From NCBI RefSeq assembly GCF_900176885.1, contig NZ_LT839648.1, positions 3,126,498 through 3,190,497 on the forward strand: a DNA stretch of 64,000 nucleotides. Direction: 5' to 3'. The DNA is from Oceanobacillus senegalensis. GTDB taxonomy: Bacteria > Bacillota > Bacilli > Bacillales > Amphibacillaceae. The position numbers and the translations under genes are program-made. Positions 54,067 to 63,272 of the stretch are shown here, in pieces (the first letter of the stretch is position 1; every line of letters starts with the position of its first letter). A model generated the notes under the pieces. The model searched no databases. It worked only from the letters and a program-made list of their open reading frames with translations, and had not been told where the DNA came from.

Positions 54067-54912
54067 TTGCAAGAGGAATGGTTGTTTTTAAATAGTGGAT
54101 ACGAAGATGCCGCTATCAACATGGCCTTAGATGAATGTTTATTAAACTGGCATAGCGAAGGGGAAATCCCACCAACACTACGATTCTATGGATGGAATAA
54201 GCCTACATTATCAGTTGGACAGTTTCAGAAGGTTCATAGATCCATAAATTTTGAAGCAATACATAACTATCATTGCCAGTTTGTCCGTCGCCTAACAGGT
54301 GGGAGTGCTGTATTGCATGATAATGAGTTAACTTACAGTATTGTTGTTTCTGAGGATCACCCGGCTATTCCTGCATCAATCCGTGAAGCTTATTATGTTT
54401 TATCACAAGGGCTCTATGAAGGGTTTAAGAACCTAGGGATTCAAGTGGACTATGCCATGCCAGATAGAAAGGATACTATGGAAAGAACAGCAGTCTGTTT
54501 CGAAAAAGCTGCATTCTATGAAATGATAGTTAATGGAAAAAAATTATCGGGAAATGCCCAAACAAGAAAAAATGGCGTTTTACTCCAACATGGGTCCATT
54601 CCTATGAGCTTGGATACCGATATGCTCTATGATTTATTCCGCTTCCCTTCCGAAAAAATCAAACAAAGAAAGCGGGAAGCTTTTCAAAGGAAAGCAACGA
54701 CTATTGATGAGCTTACTAATCAATCACACACCTATGACATGATGAAAAATGCTTTTTACCAAGGGTTTCAAAAGGGATTAAACATCACTCTCCATCCTTT
54801 TGAACTAACCACACAACAATGGGAACAGGTACATCAACTAGCTGAGACAAAATATAGCCGGGAAGAGTGGAATTACAAACGTCTATTAAAGGAGTCTATA
54901 AAAAATGTCTAA
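54067..54912 (+). CDS. lipM: Octanoyltransferase LipM
   Basis: Moves octanoyl groups from acyl carrier protein to lipoyl domains, supplying the LipA substrate. 281 residues of the biotin/lipoyl ligase fold: [60 protein letters not shown], catalytic Cys in [32 protein letters not shown]. Start at TTG 54067 five bases after AGGAGGTG; an upstream extension crosses the leader hairpin and is rejected. Overlaps lipA by eight bases. Confidence 0.92.
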   Translation: MQEEWLFLNSGYEDAAINMALDECLLNWHSEGEIPPTLRFYGWNKPTLSVGQFQKVHRSINFEAIHNYHCQFVRRLTGGSAVLHDNELTYSIVVSEDHPAIPASIREAYYVLSQGLYEGFKNLGIQVDYAMPDRKDTMERTAVCFEKAAFYEMIVNGKKLSGNAQTRKNGVLLQHGSIPMSLDTDMLYDLFRFPSEKIKQRKREAFQRKATTIDELTNQSHTYDMMKNAFYQGFQKGLNITLHPFELTTQQWEQVHQLAETKYSREEWNYKRLLKESIKNV

Positions 54913-55840
54913 ACAAGAAGAATATGTTCGTAAACCTGAATGGCTTAAAATTAAATTAAATACGAATAAATCGTATACTGGATTAAAAAAATTAATGCGT
55001 AAGAATAGGTTAAACACTGTATGTGAAGAAGCAAGATGTCCTAATATTCATGAATGCTGGAGTGAACGACAAACAGCAACATTTATGATCTTAGGTGACA
55101 CCTGTACACGTGGCTGTCGATTCTGTGCCGTAAAAACTGGATTACCGAATGAACTTGATTGGGGAGAACCACAACGAGTAGCAGATTCTGCGAAGATTAT
55201 GGGATTAAAGCACGTTGTTGTAACCGCCGTCGCACGTGATGACCTTAAAGATGGCGGTGCTGCAGTTTTCGCTGAAACCGTTCGAGCTATCCGCAGGGAA
55301 AACCCTGGTTGCACCATTGAAGTTTTACCTTCCGATATGAAGGGTGATTATGAGAGTCTGCATACACTAATGGACAGTGAACCGGATATTTTCAATCATA
55401 ATATTGAAACCGTTCGAAGATTAACCAAAAAGGTTCGCGCCATTGCTCAGTATGACCGTTCCTTACTGTTATTACAGCGTGTAAAAGAAATTGCACCAAA
55501 CACGCCTACCAAATCAAGTATTATGGTTGGATTAGGAGAAACCAAAGAGGAACTTATTGAAGCAATGGATGACTTGCTTGCACATGATGTAGATATTGTA
55601 ACAATTGGCCAATATCTACAACCTACGAAGAAACATTTAAACGTAGAACGTTACTACCATCCGGATGAATTTGCTGAGTTAAAAGAAATTGCACTTAAGA
55701 AAGGATTTAAGCATTGTGAAGCAGGTCCTTTAGTCAGATCATCTTACCATGCGGATGAACAAGTAAGCGCCGCTTCTAAACAGAATAGAATTAAGTACAT
55801 GAAGGGTATTGAGGAACAGGAAGAGAAGCAAATTTTTTAA
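54905..55840 (+). CDS. lipA: Lipoyl synthase
   Basis: Radical SAM enzyme inserting two sulfurs into octanoyl groups, 311 residues. Auxiliary cluster [12 protein letters not shown], radical-[11 protein letters not shown], and the C-terminal [10 protein letters not shown] with the cluster-binding Ser. ATG at 54905 inside the end of lipM, with AAAGGAG upstream. Together with LipM it forms a complete lipoate assembly unit for 2-oxoacid dehydrogenases. Confidence 0.95.
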   Translation: MSKQEEYVRKPEWLKIKLNTNKSYTGLKKLMRKNRLNTVCEEARCPNIHECWSERQTATFMILGDTCTRGCRFCAVKTGLPNELDWGEPQRVADSAKIMGLKHVVVTAVARDDLKDGGAAVFAETVRAIRRENPGCTIEVLPSDMKGDYESLHTLMDSEPDIFNHNIETVRRLTKKVRAIAQYDRSLLLLQRVKEIAPNTPTKSSIMVGLGETKEELIEAMDDLLAHDVDIVTIGQYLQPTKKHLNVERYYHPDEFAELKEIALKKGFKHCEAGPLVRSSYHADEQVSAASKQNRIKYMKGIEEQEEKQIF

Positions 55841-55867
55841 TCTTAAAAATTTGTATTATAGACTAAT

Positions 55868-55903
55868 AAAGTGCTCCATCCTTAAGTAGGATGGAGCACT
55901 TTT
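55868..55903 (+). terminator. Terminator of lipM-lipA
   Basis: AAAGTGCTCCATCC and GGATGGAGCACTTT pair perfectly with loop TTAAGTA, then TTTT. Confidence 0.92.
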
Positions 55904-55981
55904 AAATCTTATAAGCTCTAGTATGCAATTGGCTAATAATTTTAAATTTATAGTTTTTATTCATACCCCAGCATTTTTACA

Positions 55982-55990
55982 TGATATAAT
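55982..55990 (+). promoter_or_regulatory. Extended -10 promoter of the sigma-54 activator gene
   Basis: TGATATAAT gives an extended -10 (TGN-TATAAT) about 35 bases before the ATG; no good -35. Confidence 0.5.
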
Positions 55991-56023
55991 GGAAACTAAA
56001 TTATACGGAAAGAGGTAGAAACA

Positions 56024-57778
56024 ATGTTATTTCACCAAATTCCTTTTAATAGAAATACGTACGTTAGTATAGAAGATATGAAATCCGCTAAAAGTGCGAT
56101 GAATAAATTCTTTATGAATAACACATGGTTCCTTCCAGCTGTAGAAAACGGAAGCTTAGTTGGTATTGTGAATGGATATAAGCTTATAAAAGACTCAGAA
56201 AAGGATCAATCGAATGATAGTTGCATTCAAACAAATATTGTTAAGGCGTATATAAATGATAAAGTAGATTCTTATCTTAATCTAAAACAACAAATTCTTC
56301 CCATCGTCTCAAAAAATGAAAGTTATATTGGTTATGTCGAAGTGAAACGATTACAAGATATAGAACGCTTAGGAAATGAACTGTACAATGTAAGTCAACG
56401 GTACCACGATTTAGAAGAGGAGTATAATATTGTACTTAAGTCGTCTAAGGATGTTATACATATTATTGATGATAAAGGCGTTACCTTAAGAATAAGTGAT
56501 TCTTGTGAAACCATTGATGGGATAAAAAGACAAGAAGTAATTGACAGGAATCTCCAAGAGATGGTTGAGGATCTTGTATACTCCAAATCAGTTGCCTTAG
56601 AAGTGATAGAAAAAAGTAAATCTATAACAATAGTTCAAAAAGTACATAATGGGAAAGAAATCATTGCTACCGGTACCCCTTTTTTTAAAAATGGAAAACT
56701 ATTTAGAGTTATAGTAAATGCCCGAGATATTACTGAACTTAATGCACTAAAAAATGAATTTAAAGAAGTTCAACAAATGAAAAAGGAACTTCAACTCTTT
56801 CGTTCTGAACAGATGAAGTTGAATGATATTATCGTATCTAGCAAAAAGCTACAAGAAGTTTATAAATTAGCCTCAAGAGTTGCCTCAGTTGACTCTACTG
56901 TACTCATCTATGGTGAATCTGGTGTTGGGAAAGGTGTTCTTAGCAAATTTATTCATCAACATAGTAACCGAGTAAAGCAACCCTTTATTAAAATTGATGT
57001 TTCCGCAATTCCAGAAGCACTATTAGAATCTGAACTGTTCGGGTATGAAAAAGGTGCCTTTACAGGAGCTGATACTAAAGGTAAAACAGGATTGGTAGAA
57101 CTTGCTAATAAGGGGACTTTATTTTTAGATGAGATTGGAGAGCTACCAATAAATTTACAATCAAAAATTCTGCGTCTTTTCCAAGATAAAGTATTCTTTA
57201 AAGTTGGAGGTAAGAAACCGATACATGTGAATATACGGATAATTGCTGCAACGAATCAAAATTTAGAGGAAATGGTAAAGAAGAAAATGTTTAGGCAAGA
57301 TTTGTATTATCGTCTTAATGTTATACCTCTTAGAATTCCCCCATTGAGAGAACATCAAGAGGATGTCCAACCAATTATCTTTCATCATCTAAATAAAATC
57401 AATAAAAAATATAACTGTAAGAAAAAAATTAGTACAGTGGCAATGGATTGCTTACTGCAATACCATTGGCCAGGTAATATCCGGGAACTTGAAAACATGA
57501 TAGAACGTCTTATTGTTTTGTCTGAGGGGGATATAATTCAGAAACATGAATTACCTGAAAAAATTCTAAATGCTAAAAACCATTCGCACACATTAAATGA
57601 AGATTCACAGATACAAGATATGTCCTATAAAACAATAATGAATAATCATGAAAGGAAACTTTTATTATCCATTAAATCCAATTCTTCTAGTGTAAAAGAT
57701 ATGGCAATAAAACTAAAATTAGATCCCAGTACCGTTCGTAGGAAGTTAAATAAACATAAAATAAATCTCAACTTTTAA
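56024..57778 (+). CDS. Sigma-54-dependent activator with CBS, PAS, AAA+ and Fis-type HTH domains
   Basis: Enhancer-binding protein, 584 residues. N-terminal CBS-pair-like region (about 1-110), PAS domain (about 130-240; SSKDVIHIIDDKGVTLRISD, ending ARDITEL), AAA+ domain (about 265-500) with Walker A GESGVGKG, the sigma-54 contact ESELFGYEKGAFTGA, Walker B GTLFLDEIGELP, and WPGNIRELENMIERL; a C-terminal helix-turn-helix KLKLDPSTVRRKLNKHKI. It likely activates the -24/-12 promoter at 57962 in response to a ligand bound by the N-terminal domains. Confidence 0.92.
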   Translation: MLFHQIPFNRNTYVSIEDMKSAKSAMNKFFMNNTWFLPAVENGSLVGIVNGYKLIKDSEKDQSNDSCIQTNIVKAYINDKVDSYLNLKQQILPIVSKNESYIGYVEVKRLQDIERLGNELYNVSQRYHDLEEEYNIVLKSSKDVIHIIDDKGVTLRISDSCETIDGIKRQEVIDRNLQEMVEDLVYSKSVALEVIEKSKSITIVQKVHNGKEIIATGTPFFKNGKLFRVIVNARDITELNALKNEFKEVQQMKKELQLFRSEQMKLNDIIVSSKKLQEVYKLASRVASVDSTVLIYGESGVGKGVLSKFIHQHSNRVKQPFIKIDVSAIPEALLESELFGYEKGAFTGADTKGKTGLVELANKGTLFLDEIGELPINLQSKILRLFQDKVFFKVGGKKPIHVNIRIIAATNQNLEEMVKKKMFRQDLYYRLNVIPLRIPPLREHQEDVQPIIFHHLNKINKKYNCKKKISTVAMDCLLQYHWPGNIRELENMIERLIVLSEGDIIQKHELPEKILNAKNHSHTLNEDSQIQDMSYKTIMNNHERKLLLSIKSNSSSVKDMAIKLKLDPSTVRRKLNKHKINLNF

Positions 57779-57801
57779 GAAATTTAAAGACGGACTTCTG
57801 A

Positions 57802-57840
57802 AAAAGGCAAAGTTGCATTATTAAGGCAATTTTGCCTTTT
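57802..57840 (+). terminator. Terminator of the activator gene
   Basis: Perfect 10-bp arms AAAAGGCAAA and TTTGCCTTTT around a 19-base loop. Confidence 0.75.
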
Positions 57841-57870
57841 ACTATATTTTACTAGGCTTCTATAGAAAAT

Positions 57871-57908
57871 TAATTCAAACACTGAAGCAATTTTGCGCGA
57901 TTGAATTA
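57871..57908 (+). promoter_or_regulatory. Candidate upstream activating site for the sigma-54 activator
   Basis: Inverted TAATTCAA (57871-57878) and TTGAATTA (57901-57908), centred about 70 bases before the -24 element, a usual place for an enhancer-binding protein. Function is inference. Confidence 0.4.
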
Positions 57909-57961
57909 TATCTACTTATAGAAAACCTCGCTAAGACACCAACCTTATGCCTATTTAAAAG

Positions 57962-57979
57962 TTGGCATGAATATTGCAT
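57962..57979 (+). promoter_or_regulatory. Sigma-54 (-24/-12) promoter
   Basis: TTGGCATGAATATTGCAT has the invariant GG and GC dinucleotides 12 bases apart and matches TGGCAY-N5-TTGCW. It directly precedes the ureohydrolase gene. Confidence 0.9.
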
Positions 57980-58042
57980 GTAATAAGTAAACGGAAGCAA
58001 AGTTTCATTTGTTACAAAATATTACATGTATGGGGTGTTAGT

Positions 58043-59032
58043 ATGGTCAATCAAAATGAAAAACAAATTTTAAATCTTCCTTTCACTGGTATTTGCTCAT
58101 TTGGTAAATATCCAATCTGTCAAGACTTGGAAAACCTTAGTGCGGATGTTGCAGTTATAGGCGTTCCAAATGATATGGGTACACAGTGGAAATCTGGTGC
58201 TAGAATGGGACCAAGAGGGATACGTGAAGGATCTACACTTTATAGTTTCGGTTTAGATGGGGCCTATGACATTGAAAAGGATGAAATGTATCTTGGACCG
58301 AAGTGGAATGTTGTTGATTGTGGAGACGTAGATATGGTGCATGGCGATTTAGATCAATGTCATGAGAATACCGAAGAAGCCATTCGAAAAATTGTATCTA
58401 AAGGGGCTTTACCTGTGGTTTTAGGTGGCGATCATTCAATTACAATCCCAGTTGGGAGGGCTTTAGAGAACTTGGGGCCGTTTCATGTTATTCAGATTGA
58501 TGCCCATTTAGATTGGGCAGATCATCGTTCGGGTCAGCGAAATGGACATGGAAATTGTATTCGACGACTTTCTGAGATGGATCACGTAAAGGAAATATTT
58601 CAATTCGGTATTCGTGGAATAAGTAGTAGTACAAAAGAGGATGTAGATGCGGCTAGAGATTATGGAAGCACGATTCTATCACCACGTCAAATGAGAAAAA
58701 TGGGATTAGAAGAAGTGTTGGATCTATTACCTAAGGGAGAGCGTTATTATATCACGATTGATATTGACGGCTTAGATCCTTCCGCGGCTCCAGGAACTGG
58801 CACACCCTCTCCGGGAGGATTTCTGTATGATGAGGTAAATGAATTAATTGAAGGGATTACACAAAGAGGTGAAGTAATTGGGTTCGACCTAGTTGAAGTA
58901 GCTCCTCCTTATGATCACACTGGAATTACAAGCCAAGTTGGTGCTAGGATTAGTCTTGATCTTCTTAGCTTTATTTTAAAAGAAAGAGAAAGGTCTGAAA
59001 ATAAACAAGTGCTTGTGTCTAATAATAAGTAA
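58043..59032 (+). CDS. Ureohydrolase (arginase/agmatinase superfamily)
   Basis: Binuclear metal hydrolase releasing urea from a guanidino compound, 329 residues. Metal ligands in GGDHSI, DAHLDW and ITIDIDGLDPSAAPGTG; GARMGPRGIREGS and GFDLVEVAPPYDHTG also match the agmatinase/guanidinobutyrase group more than arginase. Which guanidino substrate is used cannot be read. ATG at 58043 with GGGGTG upstream. Expressed from the sigma-54 promoter and followed by a transporter-like gene. Confidence 0.87.
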   Translation: MVNQNEKQILNLPFTGICSFGKYPICQDLENLSADVAVIGVPNDMGTQWKSGARMGPRGIREGSTLYSFGLDGAYDIEKDEMYLGPKWNVVDCGDVDMVHGDLDQCHENTEEAIRKIVSKGALPVVLGGDHSITIPVGRALENLGPFHVIQIDAHLDWADHRSGQRNGHGNCIRRLSEMDHVKEIFQFGIRGISSSTKEDVDAARDYGSTILSPRQMRKMGLEEVLDLLPKGERYYITIDIDGLDPSAAPGTGTPSPGGFLYDEVNELIEGITQRGEVIGFDLVEVAPPYDHTGITSQVGARISLDLLSFILKERERSENKQVLVSNNK

Positions 59033-59041
59033 TACAGAGAT

Positions 59042-59102
59042 TAGATTACGGGGAAAGCGAAACTTACATTGTGACTGATTCGCGCTTCATACCCCGTAAT
59101 CT
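59042..59102 (+). terminator. Large hairpin between ureohydrolase and membrane-protein genes
   Basis: AGATTACGGGG and CCCCGTAATCT enclose a second stem near AAGCG/CGCTT. No T-run follows directly, so it may stabilise or attenuate the message rather than end it. Confidence 0.5.
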
Positions 59103-59196
59103 ATATATCTACTGTTATATATTTTTCATCATAAATAATGAATGCGGTTACAAGTTTAAGATGAACTAAAGATTTTGAAAAATAGGAGGGATGCAA

Positions 59197-60654
59197 ATGA
59201 AGAGTGCAAGTGAAATACAAGGTGTAGGTAAGAACAATATCCAAGCCAAGGAAGGACAACCTATAGCAATAGATAGGATCAATTTAAATAGAAAAGAATA
59301 TTCGATAGGTTTAACTCGTGCCCTATTTTTTACCTCTATAGCATTGATGATCTTTTTTATCCCCCTTACGATTGATGGGAAAACAGAAATTTTATTTGGG
59401 TTTATTTACAACTTTCTTATCGATTTATTTGGTATTGTCGGGGTTTGGTTATTATCTATCATTACAACAGGAAATGCTTTAGCATTTGTTTTTGGAAGAT
59501 TGATAGCAAAAGGAGATTCAAATATAAAAAGGTTTTATGCAGAGGATTCTTTCGTTCATTTGTTCATCTATGTTTTAGCATCTGTTTACTCTATTTTATA
59601 TACGCTTCATGCCTCATTTGGGTTATTTAATGGTGCCGATATCATTGTTGGATCTGCAACGGGAGAAGTGATTATCGGAATAGCACTGCAGGTAAAATGG
59701 GTAATTATTCTAGGTGCTATTTTTATCCCTTTCCTTCTAAATTATGGCTCTATTGACTTTGTAGGAACAATTGTAGAACCAATTATGAGACCTTTTTTAA
59801 AGGTTCCCGGGAAAAGTGCTGTCGATGCCATTTCGTCTTTTATGACATCCTCATCCGTAGCTGTCCTAATTACAAATGAATTATATAAATCAAAGGTATA
59901 TACTGCTAGAGAAGCCACTATTATTGCAACATGTTTTAGTGCAGTAAGTGTGGGATTTGCTGCCGTAGTTATTGACACAGCAGGGTTAATGGAACACTTT
60001 GTAACCGTGTTTTTCTCATCTCTTCTTATAGCGTTTATTGTTGCTTTTATTGCTGTTCGAATTCCACCATGGTCAAAAAAGTCAAATGTATATATTGATG
60101 GAACGGCACAAACAGAAAAAGATAGATTAGGAAGTGAAAAGTTCGAACGGGGTATGCTGAAAAAAGCTACTCATCGATTTGTTAAACAAGGATATGTTGG
60201 TGGAAATATTTTTAAAGAAACTAGTAAAAGCTTATCGGAAGGTTTAGTGGTTCTTCCAAAGGTTATGTGCATGTTAATAGCAATTGGTATTACTTGTTTG
60301 ATTATAGCTGAAAACACTCCTGTGTTCGATTGGATCGGTACATTGTTTATTCCATTACTGCAAATCTTAAATGTCCCAAATGCGGTCGAAATTTCTCCTG
60401 CTATAACAGTAGGTATTGCAGAAATGTTTTTACCTGTATTGTTTATTGCCGATATGGTGGGTTCATTAGATATAGGTGCAAGATATTTCATTACAGCGCT
60501 GTCTATGGTTCAGATCATTTTCTTCTCAGAAACTGGTGCTGTTATTATGTCAACTAAGTTACCTGTAAAACTTTGGGAATTAGTGGTTATTTTCTTTATC
60601 AGAACGATAATTGCTATACCTATCGTTGCTTTATTTATGCACATTTTGTTTTAA
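59197..60654 (+). CDS. YjiH-like membrane protein with nucleoside-recognition (Gate) domains
   Basis: 485 residues, about ten or eleven membrane spans. Gate-type segments such as GTIVEPIMRPFLKVPGKSAVDAISSFMTSSSVAVLITN and EISPAITVGIAEMFLPVLFIADM are visible. The family occurs beside amino-acid or guanidino catabolic genes, so import or export of the ureohydrolase substrate or product is plausible; transport is not proven for it. Start at the ATG 59197, seven bases after AGGAGG. Probably in the sigma-54 transcript. Confidence 0.78.
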   Translation: MKSASEIQGVGKNNIQAKEGQPIAIDRINLNRKEYSIGLTRALFFTSIALMIFFIPLTIDGKTEILFGFIYNFLIDLFGIVGVWLLSIITTGNALAFVFGRLIAKGDSNIKRFYAEDSFVHLFIYVLASVYSILYTLHASFGLFNGADIIVGSATGEVIIGIALQVKWVIILGAIFIPFLLNYGSIDFVGTIVEPIMRPFLKVPGKSAVDAISSFMTSSSVAVLITNELYKSKVYTAREATIIATCFSAVSVGFAAVVIDTAGLMEHFVTVFFSSLLIAFIVAFIAVRIPPWSKKSNVYIDGTAQTEKDRLGSEKFERGMLKKATHRFVKQGYVGGNIFKETSKSLSEGLVVLPKVMCMLIAIGITCLIIAENTPVFDWIGTLFIPLLQILNVPNAVEISPAITVGIAEMFLPVLFIADMVGSLDIGARYFITALSMVQIIFFSETGAVIMSTKLPVKLWELVVIFFIRTIIAIPIVALFMHILF

Positions 60655-60664
60655 TTAAGAAGAA

Positions 60665-60954
60665 AGAGACTGGGACATAACTTTAGTATTTAACTCAAAA
60701 GACGAATAACGCACTACTTAGCGGAGAAAATATACGTAGACTCCTTGAAAATACAAACCAATTTTCTGCGTGCGATGATTCGCTGCCGAAGCGTTCCTTG
60801 TCCTGCGGGATGAGAGGCCTAGGTGAGACACCGTAGTGCGTTAGCACGAAGGGGGCTCATCAGCCGTCCTAAGGTGCGCGAAGTATATTTCCGTAGCGGT
60901 TTTTATCCACCAATAACGTTTGGCTTCTACTTAGAGAAAATACTTTTGTCCCAG
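60665..60954. repeat. 290-bp intergenic repeat, reverse orientation to the copy at 9116
   Basis: Ends AGAGACTGGGACATAA and ACTTTTGTCCCAG are inverted; the core includes CCTTGTCCTGCGGGATGAGA, GGCCTAGGTGAGACACCGTA and GTGCGTTAGCACGAAGG, nearly identical to the reverse complement of 9116. It lies between convergent genes. Confidence 0.87.
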
Positions 60955-60973
60955 TATATTTCCATCTACCCCA

Positions 60974-61183
60974 TTATTGAATTACCGGATATCCTAATTT
61001 CTCAATTATTTCCTTTATTTGTTCTGGTCTTACTGTTTCTTCATTAAATGTAGCCTTTACTTTACTGGAATTAAATAGTATTCTTGCTTCTTCGACTCCA
61101 TCCACTTTTCCTAGTTTCATTTCGATCTTCTTCATACAAGATGGACAAGTTAGTGGTTCTAATTGAAATTTAGCCGTTGTCAT
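60974..61183 (-). CDS. Small heavy-metal-associated (HMA) domain protein
   Basis: 69 residues, one HMA fold. Metal site CPSC in FQLEPLTCPSCMKKIEMKLG, then the conserved GVEEARILFNSSKVKATF. The CPSC instead of CxxC with GHC suggests another metal preference than CopZ, such as zinc or cadmium; uncertain. ATG at 61183 after GAGGGAGAG. The nearby P-type ATPase remnant suggests an old metal-efflux cluster. Confidence 0.85.
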   Translation of the reverse strand: MTTAKFQLEPLTCPSCMKKIEMKLGKVDGVEEARILFNSSKVKATFNEETVRPEQIKEIIEKLGYPVIQ

Positions 61184-61269
61184 ATGCGTCTCTCCCTCGT
61201 TCTATGATACTTTCATTATAAGGCTACTCTATGAATCATTCCTTGACTTAGCTCAAGTTTTGAAGTACA

Positions 61270-61791
61270 TTATTCCCTTTCTTCTCCAACCACAGCATCT
61301 TTTCTTAGAAAGGCTTGTAGCATCCAAATGTTGTTATCCAAACCATTTTTATAATTGATTAACATATCCTCTGTCACGGCATCACTTTCCTCTCCAGCTA
61401 ACTGAATAGCTTTTACGGTGACATCACGAATAGTACGATAATCAGCTACTAAATTCTCAACCATTTTTTCAGCTGATAGTTTTTCATCATAGACTTGTTC
61501 TGTTATAGAAGAATACTCCAGATACTCTGTTAATGTAGAAAATGGCTTGTCCCCCTTTGCTAGTAAACGTTCTGCAAAATCATCAAAATATTGGTTTACT
61601 TCGTTATGTAGTTGTTCAAATTTTTCATGTAACGTAAAGAAATGAGGTCCTTGTACATACCAGTGATATTGGTGAAGTTTTACATATAAAACTCCTAAGT
61701 TTGCAACAATATGGTTAACCATAAAATTAGCAGTTGGTTGGTTATGTGGATGTCCTTCTTTGTGATGATTGTAAGTTTGTACTTGATTCAT
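61270..61791 (-). CDS. dps: Dps/MrgA-type ferritin-like protein
   Basis: Iron-storing, DNA-protecting dodecamer subunit, 173 residues. Ferroxidase residues in LHQYHWYVQGPHFFTLHEKFEQLHNEVNQYFDDFAERLL (His, Asp, Glu). A His-rich N-terminus (TYNHHKEGHPHNQP) is a little longer than usual. ATG at 61791, eight bases after AGGAGG. A PerR-like site overlaps the upstream region. Confidence 0.92.
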   Translation of the reverse strand: MNQVQTYNHHKEGHPHNQPTANFMVNHIVANLGVLYVKLHQYHWYVQGPHFFTLHEKFEQLHNEVNQYFDDFAERLLAKGDKPFSTLTEYLEYSSITEQVYDEKLSAEKMVENLVADYRTIRDVTVKAIQLAGEESDAVTEDMLINYKNGLDNNIWMLQAFLRKDAVVGEERE

Positions 61792-61810
61792 TTTTCATTC
61801 CTCCTGATTT

Positions 61811-61825
61811 TTATAAAGATTATTT
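61811..61825 (-). promoter_or_regulatory. Possible PerR box of dps
   Basis: TTATAAAGATTATTT agrees with TTATAATNATTATAA at all but three positions. Dps/MrgA is a classic PerR target, but the match is imperfect. Confidence 0.35.
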
Positions 61826-61970
61826 ATTTAACATGCAGTTAGATATGGTTGATTCCTTGTACTGTGCGACCATTTCACACATTTTCACGTGTCTCTCGAT
61901 CAAGAATCTTCATACGGTAACAAACTTTTTCTGAATTCTTATTCCTCCTCTTTAATATAGGCAAAACTAT

Positions 61971-62661
61971 TTACGCAAGATTTACCTGTAATCGGTTAAA
62001 ACGAATTAGTCTCATCGCATTTAAAATAACAAGTAGGACACTAGCTTCATGAATAAACATTCCAGAAGCTAGATGAATGGATCCTTCGAGAACTCCTGCT
62101 AATAATACTATTACGGTACTAGCAGCGAAGAATGTGTTTCATATTACGGATAGTTGCTTTAGATAAAGAGTAAGCATGAGAGAATTGCATCAGCTTATCT
62201 GCCATTAGGACGACATCTGCTGTTTCCATCGATACATCTGTTCCACCCTCCCCCATTGCTATGCCAATATCGGCTGTTGCTATAGCTGGTGCATCATTAA
62301 TGCCATCACCTGCCATTGCAACAACATGTCCTCCTTCTTTCAGTTTCTTAACATATTCCACTTTGTTTTCAGGTAATAATTCAGCGTGATATTCATCTAT
62401 ACCCAATTTACGGGAAACTAAATCAGCGGTATGCTTGTTATCTCCAGTGAGCATGACAATTTTTTTGACGCCATTCTTTCTCATTTGTGCTAATGCTCGT
62501 GGTGCATCTTCACGAATTTGATCTGCAATCGAAAAAATACCAGCTATTTCTCCATTTATTGCAGCAAAGACAGCTGTATTCCCGTAGCGGTATAGTCGCT
62601 CTAACAAACTCCACCAAGTCACGTCGCATTTTCTTTCAACTACACAGCTTTCAGTTAACAA
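61971..62661 (-). pseudogene. Remnant of a heavy-metal P-type ATPase
   Basis: Only the C-terminal part of a P1B ATPase remains: the nucleotide/hinge region AQMRKNGVKKIVMLTGDNKH, VVAMAGDGINDAPAIATADIG, then membrane helices. The N-terminal metal-binding domain, first six helices and the DKTGT phosphorylation site are missing. Near 62136 a frameshift (apparently a 5-base loss after RNMK) moves the last 56 residues, TFFAASTVIVLLAG...HEASVLLVILNAMRLIRFN, to another frame, ending at 61971. Not functional. The 5' end of the homology fades near 62600. Confidence 0.85.
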
Positions 62662-62687
62662 AAATTAAAATAGCTATAAACAAAAAA

Positions 62688-62715
62688 AGGAAAGCCAGGG
62701 GAACGGGCTTTCCAA
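62688..62715 (-). terminator. Orphan terminator on the minus strand
   Basis: GGAAAGCC and GGCTTTCC pair around CGTTCCCCT, followed by TTTTTTTG on the minus strand. No gene lies upstream within 190 bp, so it may end an RNA or be a relic of deleted DNA. Confidence 0.6.
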
Positions 62716-62914
62716 GGAAAACGAATCATGGATCGAAGGAAAAAACTCATCTAAACCATCTTGTGTCTAGATGTACTATATATATATTCTCTTATAGAGA
62801 AACCGTATAGTTTGCCTTTCCCAAGATATATGTGTAATTATTTTAGCCAAATAAGCTAGAAATCGACTAGGCTGGTATACTGTAGGTAAAATATCATTTT
62901 CCGAGGTGACATGT

Positions 62915-63253
62915 ATGAGACAATTTAAAGACTTAACTAAAATGAAGGAAATTGAGCATTTTATTCATAACCATCAACTTTCTCTCTTATATATTTCCAA
63001 GCCAAATTGCAGTGTATGCCATAGTCTTCTACCACAGGTTCAAGAGCTGATGGACAAATACCCAGAAATTCAATTAGGTCATATTAATACAGCAGACGTT
63101 GAGGAAGTAGCAGGTCGCTTTGATATTTTTACAGTTCCGGTACTCCTGCTTTTTTGGGAAGGGAAGGAATATCTTCGAGAAGCTCGTATCGTTCACATGG
63201 ATTTGTTGGAAGATAAATTGGATAGAATATATAAAAACGTGGTTGGCGAATAG
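62915..63253 (+). CDS. Thioredoxin-like protein
   Basis: 112 residues, thioredoxin fold. Active site CSVC in LLYISKPNCSVCHSLLPQVQEL; cis-Pro in FTVPVLLLFWEGKEYLREARIV. Like the YtpP/YdbP-type thioredoxin-like proteins of Bacillaceae; partner unknown. Start at ATG 62915, six bases after GAGGTG; the ATG nine bases upstream overlaps that site. Confidence 0.88.
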   Translation: MRQFKDLTKMKEIEHFIHNHQLSLLYISKPNCSVCHSLLPQVQELMDKYPEIQLGHINTADVEEVAGRFDIFTVPVLLLFWEGKEYLREARIVHMDLLEDKLDRIYKNVVGE

Positions 63254-63267
63254 TAGCCAACCACGTT
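63236..63267. terminator. Bidirectional terminator between convergent genes
   Basis: AACGTGGTTGGC and GCCAACCACGTT form a perfect 12-bp stem covering the stop codon of the thioredoxin-like gene; TTTTATAT follows on the minus strand. Confidence 0.82.
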
Positions 63268-63272
63268 AGTTA

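Noticed and set aside
60823..61047. Open frame of 74 codons starting MRHRSALARRGLIS
   Set aside because: Lies in the repeat and runs into the end of the HMA gene on the other strand; no ribosome site.
61812..61960. Small ArsR/CadC-like regulator upstream of the ATPase remnant
   Set aside because: GAGGAGGAAT at about 61945 looks like a ribosome site, but all frames stop within 25 codons and no helix-turn-helix is seen.
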